This document shows, in pieces, positions 35,191-44,506 of a stretch of DNA of 64,000 bases. The DNA lies in NCBI RefSeq assembly GCF_017744435.1, contig NZ_JAGIBG010000002.1, positions 1-64,000 on the forward strand, given 5' to 3'. Under the pieces are notes generated by a model. It saw only the letters and a list, made by a program, of their open reading frames with translations, was not told the DNA's origin and did not search any database. The DNA is from Pseudomonas sp. (GTDB taxonomy: Bacteria > Pseudomonadota > Gammaproteobacteria > Pseudomonadales > Pseudomonadaceae). A program made the translations under genes and the position numbers. The stretch's first letter is position 1; the number at the start of each line of letters is the position of its first letter.

Positions 35191-36078
35191 TCATGACAAC
35201 CCTGCTGCCAACCAGGCCTTGGCCAGGCGCTTTTCCCGCGCCGCAGTGGCCAATGCCAATACCCCCTGATCCCGCTGCCACAGCTGCGCCCATTGCTCCG
35301 GCCCTGCCAGCAGCGCCTTGTCGATCGCCCCGCGCAGTTCCTGAAACTGCGAGAACAATCCCCCCAGCAGCAGGTGGCAGCCGACGCTGTCGGCGCACTG
35401 CCGGCTGCCCTCGGCACATCCTGCCAACAATCCTAACAGACGCAAACGCAGCTCCTGCGGCCAGCCGCACTCCTGCCCCACTCCATACAACCAGGCCGTC
35501 AGCGCCGCGAGCACGTACAAGTCCTCCAGCGAGCGGAACGGTTTGACATAGGCATCCCAACCATCGCCAGCCAGCAGCTCACAGGCCGCATCCTGCAACT
35601 GCAATCGACCGTGCCCTACCTCGGGCATCAGCGGCAGGGTCGGCAGTGCCTCCAGCGTCACCCCGGCCTCCCCCGGGTAAACCACCGCCAGGCTCAGCCG
35701 TGGCGCTTCACCCAGCGCTTCGCTGCGTGCGGCCACCAGTAGCCACTCGGCATCCAGGCCGGCGGTGACGAAATCCTTGTTGCCGTTCAGGCGCAAACCG
35801 ACCAGCCGGGTATGCATGTCCGCCGGCCGCACGCTGCGCCGCTCGGTGGCGCACAACGCACCCAGGCAGGCAGGCGCACTGGGCCAGAGTACGCGCAAGG
35901 CGGCCTGGTAACCGATGAGAAAGGCCAGGCCCGGCGTGGCCATGGCGCGCCCGCCCAGCACCGCCAGTTCGAACGGGGCAACCGCGCCAAGGCGCTCGAG
36001 TTGAGTGGCATAGGTCTCGCCCAAGGTGCCGGCCAGCGGCTGGCGGAGAGGGTCGTTGAGTCGTTGCAACCAGGCCAT
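35191..36078 (-). CDS. Short acyl-CoA dehydrogenase-like protein
   Basis: This 295-aa protein is weakly like acyl-CoA dehydrogenases: a middle region with [24 protein letters not shown] resembles their beta domain flavin segment, and the C-terminal helices follow. It is about 80 residues shorter than the 380-aa norm, lacks most of the N-terminal helical domain, and the usual catalytic glutamate region is not evident. It is divergent from the ornithine-lipid genes. The ATG at 36078 has AAGGAG upstream. It could be a non-catalytic or FAD-free relative; low certainty on function, but its start and length look intact rather than broken. Confidence 0.6.
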   Translation of the reverse strand: MAWLQRLNDPLRQPLAGTLGETYATQLERLGAVAPFELAVLGGRAMATPGLAFLIGYQAALRVLWPSAPACLGALCATERRSVRPADMHTRLVGLRLNGNKDFVTAGLDAEWLLVAARSEALGEAPRLSLAVVYPGEAGVTLEALPTLPLMPEVGHGRLQLQDAACELLAGDGWDAYVKPFRSLEDLYVLAALTAWLYGVGQECGWPQELRLRLLGLLAGCAEGSRQCADSVGCHLLLGGLFSQFQELRGAIDKALLAGPEQWAQLWQRDQGVLALATAAREKRLAKAWLAAGLS

Positions 36079-36225
36079 CGGATGCTCCTTCAAGGGGGCT
36101 GTTCTGGGGTGTCATGCAAGCATCACCAAAGAGTCACAGGGGTGACACCGCGCCTACCTAGGCTGACTTTGCACAACAAAGCCGACCGGCCGCAACCCTT
36201 CATGGCTGGCTTATGGAGACTCGTA

Positions 36226-36981
36226 ATGACTCGGATCGCTCACTCTGGCGACAACAGCACTGAACGCCGTCTGCAAGCCGAACGCCTGGTCGGCGCCGCG
36301 GCCCTGCAGGAAGCCCAGGCCCTGCGCTACAAGGTGTTCAGCGCCGAATTCAAGGCCAAGCTCAAAGGCGCCGAACTGGGCCTGGACATGGATGACTACG
36401 ACGTACATTGCCGCCACATCGGCGTGCGCGACCTGAGCACCGGCGAGCTGGTGGCCACCACCCGCCTGCTCGACCACCAGGCCGCCAGCAGCCTGGGGCG
36501 TTTCTACAGCGAAGAAGAATTCAGCCTTCACGGCCTGCTGCAACTGCAAGGCCCGATCCTCGAACTGGGCCGTACCTGCGTCGCCGCCGACTACCGCAAC
36601 GGCGGCACCATCGCCGTGCTCTGGGGCGAACTGGCCGAAGTGCTCAACGAGGGCCGCTACAGCTACCTGATGGGCTGTGCCAGCATCCCCATGCAGGACG
36701 GCGGCGTGCAGGCCCACGCCGTCATGCAGCGCCTGCGCGAGCGCTACCTGTGCACCGAGCACCTGCGTGCCGAACCGAAGAACCCGTTGCCCAGCCTGGC
36801 CCTGCCGAACAACGTCATCGCCGAAATGCCGCCGCTGCTCAAGGCCTACATGCGCCTGGGCGCGAAGATCTGCGGCGAGCCGTGCTGGGACGAGGACTTC
36901 CAGGTGGCCGACGTGTTCATCCTGCTCAAGCGCGACGACCTTTGCCCGCGCTACGCCCGCCACTTCAAGGCAGCGGTCTGA
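36226..36981 (+). CDS. olsB: L-ornithine N-acyltransferase (ornithine lipid synthesis)
   Basis: OlsB transfers a 3-hydroxy fatty acid from acyl carrier protein to ornithine, giving lyso-ornithine lipid, the first step of a phosphorus-free membrane lipid. The 251-aa protein is a GNAT-like Ols[15 protein letters not shown] near residue 30, [24 protein letters not shown] near residue 120 and [13 protein letters not shown] near residue 150 are family landmarks. Its stop overlaps the olsA start (TGATG), so the two are coupled. In pseudomonads olsBA is commonly induced by phosphate limitation; I see no clear PhoB site nearby. Confidence 0.94.
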   Translation: MTRIAHSGDNSTERRLQAERLVGAAALQEAQALRYKVFSAEFKAKLKGAELGLDMDDYDVHCRHIGVRDLSTGELVATTRLLDHQAASSLGRFYSEEEFSLHGLLQLQGPILELGRTCVAADYRNGGTIAVLWGELAEVLNEGRYSYLMGCASIPMQDGGVQAHAVMQRLRERYLCTEHLRAEPKNPLPSLALPNNVIAEMPPLLKAYMRLGAKICGEPCWDEDFQVADVFILLKRDDLCPRYARHFKAAV

Positions 36982-37769
36982 TGCCTGGGCTGCGGGTGCT
37001 CGCCCGCCTCGCTCGGCTGCTGCTGGTGCTGTCGCTCGGCATGCTCATGGCTGGCGTCATCGCCGTGGGCGAACGCCTGGGCATCAAGGCGTCCATCGAA
37101 CTTCGCCAGCGCTGGTCGTGCTGGTTCATGAAGCGACTGGTCGGCGCCCTGCCCTTCGAGGTGCGGGTGATCGGTGAACTGCCACAACGGCCGATGCTGT
37201 GGGTCAGCAACCACGTGTCCTGGACCGACATTCCCCTGCTCGGCATGCTGCTGCCGTTGTCGTTCCTGTCCAAGGCCGAGGTCCGCCACTGGCCGGTGGC
37301 CGGCTGGCTGGCAGAGAAGGCCGGCACGCTGTTCATTCGCCGCGGTGGGGGTGACGGCCAGCGCCTGCGCGAACAGATCAGCGACCAACTAGGGCAGGCC
37401 CGGCCACTGCTGATCTTCCCCGAAGGCACCACCACCGACGGTCGCCAGCTGCGTACCTTCCACGGTCGTCTGCTGGCCGGGGCCATCGACCAGGGCGTGG
37501 CCGTGCAGCCGGTGGCCATTCAGTACCTGCGCAATGGCGAGGCGGACCCGATTGCGCCGTTCATTGGCGACGATGACCTGGTTTCACACCTGATGCGCTT
37601 GTTTGCCGAGCCACGGGGTGAGGTGTGCATTCACCTGTTGAAGCCGATTGGCAGCGTCGCGAAGGAACGTGCGGCGCTGGCATTTCAGGCGCAGCAGGCG
37701 ATTCACATGGCGTTGTTCGGCGTCGAGGAAGTCGCGGTGGCTCCAAGGCGTCAAGCGCGCGCGGCTTGA
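36981..37769 (+). CDS. olsA: Lyso-ornithine lipid O-acyltransferase
   Basis: OlsA adds the second fatty acid to lyso-ornithine lipid. The 262-aa membrane protein has an N-terminal hydrophobic helix and the PlsC-type acyltransferase motifs: NHVSWTD (H-x4-D) near residue 78 and FPEGTTTDG near residue 148, with the glycine-rich FIRRGGGDG between. It shares one base with the olsB stop and completes the ornithine lipid pair. Confidence 0.94.
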   Translation: MPGLRVLARLARLLLVLSLGMLMAGVIAVGERLGIKASIELRQRWSCWFMKRLVGALPFEVRVIGELPQRPMLWVSNHVSWTDIPLLGMLLPLSFLSKAEVRHWPVAGWLAEKAGTLFIRRGGGDGQRLREQISDQLGQARPLLIFPEGTTTDGRQLRTFHGRLLAGAIDQGVAVQPVAIQYLRNGEADPIAPFIGDDDLVSHLMRLFAEPRGEVCIHLLKPIGSVAKERAALAFQAQQAIHMALFGVEEVAVAPRRQARAA

Positions 37770-37788
37770 TTCATCTATTACCTTTACT

Positions 37789-37881
37789 GGCCTCTTCGCG
37801 GGCAAGCCCGCTCCCACAGGTACATCACAGTTTTCGAGCCTGTGGTCTTCCTGTGGGAGCGGGCGTGCCCGCGAAGAGGCC
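37789..37881. repeat. Inverted REP pair
   Basis: ggcctcttcgcgggcaagccc faces gggcgtgcccgcgaagaggcc between the convergent olsA and acpH genes. Confidence 0.87.
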
Positions 37882-37900
37882 GGTTCAGCCAGCACAAGGC

Positions 37901-38485
37901 TCAGTTATCAGATAGCCTTCCTGCCGCCGCAAACACCTGCAACTGTGGATAGAACTCGCGAAAATCCGCCAGCAACGGCTCATACAACCGCTCCAGCTCA
38001 TCCATCACTCCAGCCACGCCTTCCGGCCGCGACAAACGCCGGGCAATGCCGTTGAACACCTGCTCCAGCGTGGCGAAATCGCCATACGCCCCCAGCCAGT
38101 CATCCGCCGCCATGAACGGCGCAATCCGCGCCAGCCGCCCCGGTAGCTCAGGCTCGGCCAGCAGCACCCGATAAAAATTTCCGGTGAACTGCACCAGCGG
38201 CTGCTCGGCGTAATCCCCCCAGTGCCGCGCCAGGCAATGGTCGAAAAACACATCCAGGACGATCCCGGCAAAACGCCGCCGCTCCCGCGGAAATCGCGCC
38301 AGCGCCGCCAGCACCAAGGGGTGCTGGTCGGTGTAGCTGTCGATATGCCGGTGCAGCCGGATCGCCGCCTCCAGCGCAGGCGGGAAGCGCCCCTCCAGCG
38401 AGCCTTTGACGAAGTCGCCATACAGGCTGCCGAGCAGTTGTTGCGGCGCCGGGCCGCCCAGGTGCAGGTGTGCGAGGTAGTTCAT
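37901..38485 (-). CDS. acpH: Acyl carrier protein phosphodiesterase
   Basis: AcpH removes the 4'-phosphopantetheine group from holo-ACP. The 194-aa protein matches E. coli AcpH in length and in the HD-like metal motifs: LLGSLYGDFVKG near residue 20, RLHRHIDSYTDQHP near residue 45 and VLDVFFDHCLARHW near residue 80. It begins MNYLAHLHL, the conserved start. It is divergent from the ArsR gene. Confidence 0.9.
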   Translation of the reverse strand: MNYLAHLHLGGPAPQQLLGSLYGDFVKGSLEGRFPPALEAAIRLHRHIDSYTDQHPLVLAALARFPRERRRFAGIVLDVFFDHCLARHWGDYAEQPLVQFTGNFYRVLLAEPELPGRLARIAPFMAADDWLGAYGDFATLEQVFNGIARRLSRPEGVAGVMDELERLYEPLLADFREFYPQLQVFAAAGRLSDN

Positions 38486-38511
38486 GGACGCAGTCTAGCA
38501 CCCCCATCGCG

Positions 38512-38611
38512 TATATCGTTATAACGCGATATAGCGATTCGTGCTCAGCTCAGAACCTCTTCATATTTGTATATCGCGAAATACCGATGTACGTTTCGCC
38601 CTATCGCGATA
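38512..38611 (+). promoter_or_regulatory. Cluster of operator palindromes before the ArsR gene
   Basis: Three related sites occur in 100 bases: TATATCG-N8-CGATATA at 38512-38533 (with a central perfect CGTTATAACG), an imperfect TATATCGCGAAATA near 38570, and a perfect TATCGCGATA at 38602-38611. They share a TATCGCGATA-type core and lie between the divergent acpH and ArsR starts, so they are the likely binding sites of the ArsR protein. Confidence 0.75.
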
Positions 38612-38637
38612 TACCGCTACAACACGAGCCTCAACCC

Positions 38638-38940
38638 ATGCCACTCGATCTCGACGAAATCATAAAAGCACTGGCCCATCCGGTCAGGCGAGAAATCCTC
38701 AGCTGGCTGAAAGACCCGGCAACGCAATTCCCGGACCAGTACCACAGCACCGAAAACGGTGTCTGTGCCGGGCAGATCGACCAGCGCTGCGGGCTGTCGC
38801 AGTCGACCGTGTCTGCCCACCTGGCCACCTTGCAGCGGGCCGGTCTGATCAGCAGCCAGAAGGTCGGCCAGTGGCACTTCTTCAAACGCAACGAAGCCAC
38901 CATCGAGGCGTTCCTCGAACAACTGCGCCAAGCGCTTTGA
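38638..38940 (+). CDS. ArsR-family winged-helix repressor
   Basis: This 100-aa protein is of the ArsR/SmtB type: ALAHPVRREILSWLK opens the domain, and GQIDQRCGLSQSTVSAHLATLQRAGLI is the recognition helix-turn-helix. It has one cysteine in the N-terminal half (GVCAGQ) and another in the recognition helix (RCGLSQ) but no clear CxC metal site, so it more likely senses reactive electrophiles or redox change than metals. ATG 38638 is used; earlier in-frame starts lie within the operator cluster. It is 17 bases upstream of the ene-reductase gene, which it probably represses together with itself. Confidence 0.88.
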   Translation: MPLDLDEIIKALAHPVRREILSWLKDPATQFPDQYHSTENGVCAGQIDQRCGLSQSTVSAHLATLQRAGLISSQKVGQWHFFKRNEATIEAFLEQLRQAL

Positions 38941-38957
38941 CAAGGCAGGTAACCGTC

Positions 38958-40007
38958 ATGACCACGCTTTTCGATCCGATCCAACTGGGCGACGTGCAAC
39001 TGCCCAACCGCATCATCATGGCCCCGCTGACGCGCTGCCGCGCCGATGAAGGCCGCGTGCCCAATGCGCTGATGGCCGAATACTACGTGCAGCGCGCCAG
39101 TGCCGGCCTGATTCTCAGCGAGGCGACATCGGTCAGCGCGATGGGCGTCGGCTACCCCGACACCCCCGGCATCTGGAACGACCAGCAGGTACGTGGCTGG
39201 AACAATGTCACCAAGGCCGTGCATGGTGCTGGCGGGCGCATCTTCCTGCAGCTGTGGCACGTTGGCCGTATCTCCCACCCCAGCTACCTCAATGGCGAAC
39301 TGCCGGTGGCGCCCAGCGCGATCCAGGCCAAAGGCCACGTCAGCCTGGTGCGCCCGCTGAGCGATTACCCGACCCCGCGCGCACTGGAAACCGAAGAGAT
39401 CGCCGACATTGTCGAGGCCTACCGCAGTGGTGCCGAGAACGCCAAGGCCGCCGGCTTCGATGGCGTGGAGATTCACGGTGCCAACGGCTACCTGCTCGAC
39501 CAGTTCCTGCAGAGCAGTACCAACCAGCGTACCGACCGCTACGGCGGCTCGCTGGAAAACCGCGCACGGTTGCTGCTGGAAGTGACCGATGCGGCCATCG
39601 AAGTGTGGGGAGCCGGCCGCGTTGGCGTGCACCTGGCGCCACGCGCCGATGCCCATGACATGGGCGATGCCGACCGCGCCGAGACTTTCACCTACGTGGC
39701 GCGCGAGCTGGGTAAACGCGGCATTGCCTTTATCTGCTCGCGGGAGAAGGAAGCCGACGACAGCATCGGCCCGCTGATCAAGGCGGCATTTGGCGGGCCG
39801 TACATCGTCAACGAGCGCTTCGACAAGGCCAGCGCCAATGCTGCATTGGCGGCGGGCAAGGCCGATGCGGTGGCATTTGGCGTGCCGTTTATCGCCAACC
39901 CGGACCTGCCGGCGCGGCTGGCGGCGGATGCGCCATTGAATGAGGCACATCCAGAGACCTTCTATGGAAAAGGGCCGGTCGGGTACATCGACTATCCACG
40001 CCTGTAA
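38958..40007 (+). CDS. xenB: Old yellow enzyme family ene-reductase (XenB-like)
   Basis: This 349-aa FMN protein is an old yellow enzyme, reducing activated alkenes, N-ethylmaleimide or nitro esters with NAD(P)H. The substrate-binding pair is in VEIHGANGYLLDQF (His and Asn) near residue 180, and the FMN site includes TRCRADEGRVPN at the start and YGGSLENRARLLLEV. Length and position after an ArsR gene match the Pseudomonas xenB unit as I recall it. It is cotranscribed with that regulator (17-base gap). Confidence 0.91.
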   Translation: MTTLFDPIQLGDVQLPNRIIMAPLTRCRADEGRVPNALMAEYYVQRASAGLILSEATSVSAMGVGYPDTPGIWNDQQVRGWNNVTKAVHGAGGRIFLQLWHVGRISHPSYLNGELPVAPSAIQAKGHVSLVRPLSDYPTPRALETEEIADIVEAYRSGAENAKAAGFDGVEIHGANGYLLDQFLQSSTNQRTDRYGGSLENRARLLLEVTDAAIEVWGAGRVGVHLAPRADAHDMGDADRAETFTYVARELGKRGIAFICSREKEADDSIGPLIKAAFGGPYIVNERFDKASANAALAAGKADAVAFGVPFIANPDLPARLAADAPLNEAHPETFYGKGPVGYIDYPRL

Positions 40008-40034
40008 TCGAGATTGCCGGGGCCGCTTTGCGAC

Positions 40035-40106
40035 CCTTTCGCGACACAAGGCCGCTCCTACAAGGGAACGCGATCACCTGTAGGAGCGGCCTTGTGTCGC
40101 GAAAGG
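40035..40106. repeat. Inverted REP pair (cgctcctacaa variant)
   Basis: cctttcgcgacacaaggccgctcctaca faces tgtaggagcggccttgtgtcgcgaaagg. It is the same subtype as that at 26320-26365. Confidence 0.86.
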
Positions 40107-40130
40107 AGGGCAAAGCCCTCCCCTGCAATC

Positions 40131-40952
40131 TCAGGGCCGGGAGTTGATCTGCTGCTGCAGGTTCTGGATCTGGCTCTGCAGGGTATTGAGGTTACGCGTG
40201 GTCTGCCCGCGGAATGCATCGAACTCCTGCACCGTCGCCCCGCTCGACGAGGCCGAACGGTTTTCCATCTGCGTCTTGAGCACCAGCACATCCTGCTCCA
40301 GGCTTTCCACAGCAGCCTTCTGGTTACCCTGCTTCTTCAGCGCGGCCACTTCATCGTTGAGGTTCTTGAGCTGGCCATCGAGCTTGCCGCCATCCACCTG
40401 CCCCGACTTCAGTGCCGCCAGCTCACCGTTCACGGCCTTCAGCTGTGCCTGCAGCTGGGTCTGCAGTTCGGTCACCGCCTTCTGCTGCTCACGGGTATCG
40501 GCCAGCACCTGCTCCAGGCGCTTGCCCAGGTCACCGGCCTGCCCCGCCACACCTTGCTGCTGCTTGCCCTGCTCGGTCAGGCTGGCCTGCAACTGACGGA
40601 TCTGCAGCTTCAGCGCTTCACTGCCCGTGGTACTCGACGACTCGCTGGCATCGACCTTGCCGCTGATCGCCTGCAAGCGCCCGGCAGCTTCTTCGCTGAT
40701 ACGTGCAAAACTTTCCTGGGTGGCCACCAGTTGCTGCTCCATCAACGAGATCTGCTGGAAGCTCCACCAGCCCAGCCCCGCCAGGGCGATGAACGACGCT
40801 CCCAGCAATGCCCACAGTGGCCCGGTGCTGGCCGGCCTGGCGGCCTTCTGGCGGCTACGCGAGACGTGCGCGGGCAGCAACTCGTCGTCATCTGGGGTAC
40901 CCGCCCGCAAGGTGGGCACATCATCGAAATCGTCGTTGGCATCGTTACGCAT
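40131..40952 (-). CDS. Inner-membrane coiled-coil protein
   Basis: This 273-aa protein has an acidic, disordered N-terminus (MRNDANDDFDDVPTLRAGTPDDDELLPAH), one transmembrane helix (GPLWALLGASFIALAGLGWWSF, about residues 43-64) and then a long Gln-rich coiled coil to the end (repeats such as LQTQLQAQLKAVNGELAALKSG). Its topology is single-pass with the coil in the periplasm. It resembles proteins often labelled as ATPase but has no Walker motif. ATG 40952 is chosen; 9 residues before it form an unconvincing extension. Function unknown; perhaps structural in the envelope. Confidence 0.8.
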   Translation of the reverse strand: MRNDANDDFDDVPTLRAGTPDDDELLPAHVSRSRQKAARPASTGPLWALLGASFIALAGLGWWSFQQISLMEQQLVATQESFARISEEAAGRLQAISGKVDASESSSTTGSEALKLQIRQLQASLTEQGKQQQGVAGQAGDLGKRLEQVLADTREQQKAVTELQTQLQAQLKAVNGELAALKSGQVDGGKLDGQLKNLNDEVAALKKQGNQKAAVESLEQDVLVLKTQMENRSASSSGATVQEFDAFRGQTTRNLNTLQSQIQNLQQQINSRP

Positions 40953-41039
40953 AGGTGGCTTCAACCGCGGTGGTAGCAAAGAGACATGAGTATAAACCGC
41001 TCACGCGGCGCACTGATGACCATCATCTGCAGATCTGGT

Positions 41040-42035
41040 TCACTGCCCCAGTGGTTGATGCTTCCACCAGGCACAGAATTCATCCAGCGCGGTCCACAGG
41101 CTGACCTTGGGCTGGTAATCCAGGTATTGGCGGGCGCGGCTGATGTCCAGGGTGAAATCCCGGCTCATCACCTGCATGCCCAGGCGTGACAAGGTCGGCT
41201 GCGGGCGCCCGGGCCAGAGCATGCAGGCCGCCTCGTTCAAGGCGGCCAGGCTGTAGGCCAGGCCGTAGGAACGGTAGCGGGTAACTTGCGGCAGCTGCAT
41301 CTGGCGCATCACGTAGTTGACCACGTCCCATAGCGGCAGTGGCTGGCCGTTGCTGATGTTGTAGGCCTGGCCCAGGGCACGGTCTTCGGCGAACAGCGCG
41401 CTGAGCAATGCCTCGTTGAGGTTGTGCACGCTGGTGAAGTCGACCTTGTTCAGGCCGTTGCCGATGATCGCCACACGGCCCTTGCGCTGCATCTGCATCA
41501 AGCGCGGGAAGATGCTCGCATCACCGGCCCCGGTGACGAAGCGAGGGCGCAGCGCCAGCACTTCCAGGCCGAACTCCTGGGCACCGAACACTTTCTGTTC
41601 AGCGATATGTTTGGTTTGCGCATAGTGATCGTGAAAACGGCGTGGCACCTGGTCTTCGCGGATACCCAGGCGTGAATGGCCGTTGAAGTAGATCGACGGC
41701 GACGACAGGTGCACCAGGCGCCGCACATGCTCCTTGAGGCAGCCCTCGACGACGTTTTCCGTGACCACCACGTTGCCCTGGTAGAAGTCCTGGTAACGCC
41801 CCCAGTTACCCACGGCACCCGCGCAATGCACCACGGCCTCGACACCCTGGCACAGCCGGCGCGCCAGCTCAGGGTCACCCAGGTCGCCAGGAATGAACTG
41901 TGCGCCGCGCTTGACCAGGTGCTCCACGCCTTCGGCACGCCGGCCGCTGACCCGTACAGCCAGGCCCTGCTCCAGGGCAAAGCGCGCAAAGCGCCCGCCA
42001 ATGAAGCCGCTCGCGCCGGTGACCAGAATTTGCAT
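41040..42035 (-). CDS. NAD-dependent epimerase/3-beta-hydroxysteroid dehydrogenase-like protein
   Basis: This 331-aa protein is an extended short-chain dehydrogenase. GASGFIGG at residues 7-14 binds NAD(P), and the catalytic pair is YAQTK (Tyr-x3-Lys) near residue 138 with a Ser in VHLSSPSIYF. The later RYRSYGLAYSLAALNEAACML region resembles the 3-beta-HSD subgroup, which acts on sugars, sterols or long-chain lipid ketones. It is followed by no obvious partner gene; it lies between a coiled-coil protein and ArgP. Substrate unknown. Confidence 0.86.
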   Translation of the reverse strand: MQILVTGASGFIGGRFARFALEQGLAVRVSGRRAEGVEHLVKRGAQFIPGDLGDPELARRLCQGVEAVVHCAGAVGNWGRYQDFYQGNVVVTENVVEGCLKEHVRRLVHLSSPSIYFNGHSRLGIREDQVPRRFHDHYAQTKHIAEQKVFGAQEFGLEVLALRPRFVTGAGDASIFPRLMQMQRKGRVAIIGNGLNKVDFTSVHNLNEALLSALFAEDRALGQAYNISNGQPLPLWDVVNYVMRQMQLPQVTRYRSYGLAYSLAALNEAACMLWPGRPQPTLSRLGMQVMSRDFTLDISRARQYLDYQPKVSLWTALDEFCAWWKHQPLGQ

Positions 42036-42080
42036 GTATGACTCCGCCTTGATTTCAGATGCAACAGACGCCAGCCGCTG

Positions 42081-42971
42081 CTACAAGGGCACCAGCCAAT
42101 GCCGTGCCGTGTGCCGCAGGTGTTCGGTCAGTTGCGCGAGCAGGTGCCCGCCGTTGCGCCAATGATGCCAGTACAACGGCACATCGATGGGTGTATCGCT
42201 GCAGATTTCCACCAACTGGCCATTGGCCAACTGTTCACGGGCTTGCAACTCGGGCACCAGGCCCCAGCCCAGGCCGGCCTCGGTCATGCGCAGAAAGCCT
42301 TCGGACGAAGGGCACAAGTGGTGCAGGAAACCATCCTGAATCCCCAGCGAAGCCAGGTAACGGTGCTGCAGGAAATCGTCCGGCCCGTAGACAATGGCCG
42401 GCGTGCGGGCCAACCGTTGCGCCGCGAAACCCTGCGGGAAATACCGCGCCATGAAGCCTGGGCTGGCCAACGCCCGATAACGCATGGCCCCCAGCGGCAG
42501 GCTGCGTGCGCCAGCCACCGGCCGCTCGCTGCCACACAGGCAGGCTGCCACTTCACCCGCACGCATGCGCTTGAGGCCGACCTCCTGGTCTTCCACCACC
42601 AGGTCGGTGAGCAGCTGATGCTCGGCGCAGAATGCCCCCACCGCGCCGGCCCACCAGGTCGCCAGGCTGTCGGCATTGAGGGCAATACGCAGGCGCTCGG
42701 GCATGCCCTCCTCGTCCAGTGCCGGCACCTGACGCTGCAGGTCGCGTTCGAGCAGGCGCACCTGCTGCACATGGTTGAGCAACTGGCGGCCGACCTCGGT
42801 CGGGCTCGGCGGCGTGGCGCGCACCAGCACTGGCTGACCCACCCGCGCTTCGAGCAGCTTGATGCGCTGCGAAATGGCCGACTGTGACAGCCCCAGCACC
42901 TGCGCGGCACGTTCGAAACCGCCTTGCTCGATCACCGCCGCGAGGGCAGCCAGCAGCTTGTAGTCGAACAT
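42081..42971 (-). CDS. argP: LysR-family activator of the amino acid exporter
   Basis: This 296-aa protein is of the ArgP/LysG subgroup: FDYKLLAALAAVIEQGGFERAAQVLGLSQSAISQRIKLLE is its helix-turn-helix, and the effector domain holds a GRALHF-free, arginine/lysine-type pocket. ArgP senses basic amino acids and activates an LysE-family exporter. Here it is divergent from a LysE-type gene with 90 bases between starts, the standard arrangement. Confidence 0.92.
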   Translation of the reverse strand: MFDYKLLAALAAVIEQGGFERAAQVLGLSQSAISQRIKLLEARVGQPVLVRATPPSPTEVGRQLLNHVQQVRLLERDLQRQVPALDEEGMPERLRIALNADSLATWWAGAVGAFCAEHQLLTDLVVEDQEVGLKRMRAGEVAACLCGSERPVAGARSLPLGAMRYRALASPGFMARYFPQGFAAQRLARTPAIVYGPDDFLQHRYLASLGIQDGFLHHLCPSSEGFLRMTEAGLGWGLVPELQAREQLANGQLVEICSDTPIDVPLYWHHWRNGGHLLAQLTEHLRHTARHWLVPL

Positions 42972-43061
42972 CGATTTTCCTAATGACAGATCAGCTTTAT
43001 TTGTTTTTCTTATACAGCCTCACTCGCCACAATAGCCAGCATCTTGTTTGGAGTATTCGCC

Positions 43062-43661
43062 ATGTGGCAAAGCTATCTCAACGGCATGCTGGTGGCCTTC
43101 GGCCTGATCATGGCCATCGGCGCACAAAACGCCTTCGTCCTCGCCCAGAGCCTGCGCCGCGAGCACCATTTGCCGGTGGCGGCGCTGTGCATCGTCTGCG
43201 ACGCGATCCTGGTGGCAGCCGGCGTGTTCGGCCTGGCCACGGTGCTGGCGCACAACCCGACGTTGCTGGCGATCGCCCGCTGGGGTGGCGCGGTGTTCCT
43301 CATCTGGTACGGCACCAAGGCCCTGCGCAGCGCCTTTTCCAAGCAGAGCCTGCAGCATCAGGAAGGCCAGGGCATGCGCTCGCGCCGGGCGGTGCTGCTG
43401 AGCGCGCTGGCGGTCACCCTGCTCAACCCGCACGTGTACCTCGACACCGTGCTGCTGATTGGCTCGCTGGGTGCTCAGCAGACTGTGCCTGGTGCCTATG
43501 TGGCGGGCGCCGCCAGTGCTTCGCTGCTGTGGTTCTCGACCCTGGCGATCGGCGCCGCGTGGCTGGCGCCATGGCTTGCACGGCCAGCGACCTGGCGGAT
43601 GCTCGACCTGATGGTGGCAGTGATGATGTTCGCCGTGGCGGCGCAGCTGATCTTCAATTGA
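43062..43661 (+). CDS. argO: LysE/ArgO-family basic amino acid exporter
   Basis: This 199-aa inner-membrane protein has six helices and the LysE signature GLIMAIGAQNAFVLAQSLRRE near residue 15, plus the second conserved LNPHVYLDTVLLIGSLG near residue 130. It exports arginine and perhaps lysine or other basic residues. ATG 43062 with MWQSYLNGMLVAFG is preferred to an upstream in-frame start. It is divergent from argP and presumably activated by it. Confidence 0.93.
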   Translation: MWQSYLNGMLVAFGLIMAIGAQNAFVLAQSLRREHHLPVAALCIVCDAILVAAGVFGLATVLAHNPTLLAIARWGGAVFLIWYGTKALRSAFSKQSLQHQEGQGMRSRRAVLLSALAVTLLNPHVYLDTVLLIGSLGAQQTVPGAYVAGAASASLLWFSTLAIGAAWLAPWLARPATWRMLDLMVAVMMFAVAAQLIFN

Positions 43662-43852
43662 AGGCCGCCGGTCGGCGGCCGCCAACCGCTCTGGAACCTC
43701 TATTCCCTATCTTTGTTGCGTGGTTATGCGCCGGGCCCGGTGCTATGATCCAGCCCTTGCGTCGCAAAGAGTACAAACTCGCCGACGTACATCGGGCCGC
43801 CCGTGATCGGCCTTGCGCAAACCGCAAACAGACCTGAATCAGGAGATCCACC

Positions 43853-44449
43853 ATGGCTTTTGAATTGCCGCCGCTGCCGTACGCCCACGATGCCCTGCAG
43901 CCGCACATCTCCAAGGAAACCCTGGAGTATCACCACGACAAGCACCACAACACCTATGTCGTGAACCTGAACAACCTGGTCCCAGGCACCGAATTCGAAG
44001 GCAAGACCCTGGAAGAGATCGTCAAGAGCTCTTCGGGCGGCATCTTCAACAACGCCGCTCAAGTCTGGAACCACACCTTCTACTGGAACTGCCTGGCTCC
44101 TAACGCCGGTGGCCAGCCGACCGGCGCCCTGGCTGATGCCATCAACGCCGCTTTCGGTTCCTTCGACAAGTTCAAGGAAGAGTTCTCCAAGACTTCGATC
44201 GGCACCTTCGGTTCCGGCTGGGGCTGGCTGGTGAAGAAAGCTGACGGTTCCCTGGCCCTGGCCAGCACCATCGGCGCCGGCTGCCCGCTGACCAGCGGCG
44301 ACACCCCGCTGCTGACCTGCGACGTCTGGGAACACGCCTACTACATCGACTACCGCAACCTGCGTCCGAAGTACGTCGAGGCGTTCTGGAACCTGGTCAA
44401 CTGGAAATTCGTTGCCGAGCAGTTCGAAGGCAAGACCTTCAAGGCCTGA
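43853..44449 (+). CDS. sodB: Iron superoxide dismutase
   Basis: SodB converts superoxide to oxygen and hydrogen peroxide in the cytoplasm. The 198-aa protein is an Fe/Mn SOD with His27 (LEYHHDKHH), His near 74 (VWNHTFYWN) and the D-x-W-E-H-A-Y-Y metal motif ([14 protein letters not shown]) near residue 158. The [13 protein letters not shown] and GSGWGWLV segments mark the iron form. Codon use is highly biased, as expected for a strongly expressed gene. It has its own terminator. Confidence 0.97.
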   Translation: MAFELPPLPYAHDALQPHISKETLEYHHDKHHNTYVVNLNNLVPGTEFEGKTLEEIVKSSSGGIFNNAAQVWNHTFYWNCLAPNAGGQPTGALADAINAAFGSFDKFKEEFSKTSIGTFGSGWGWLVKKADGSLALASTIGAGCPLTSGDTPLLTCDVWEHAYYIDYRNLRPKYVEAFWNLVNWKFVAEQFEGKTFKA

Positions 44450-44469
44450 TTCATTCAGCCCTGAACGAA

Positions 44470-44498
44470 GAAACCCGGCCATGTGCCGGGTTTTTTTA
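44470..44498 (+). terminator. Rho-independent terminator of sodB
   Basis: AAACCCGGC-CATGT-GCCGGGTTT with seven T, 21 bases after the sodB stop. A REP pair follows immediately. Confidence 0.94.
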
Positions 44499-44506
44499 TG
44501 TCTGTG

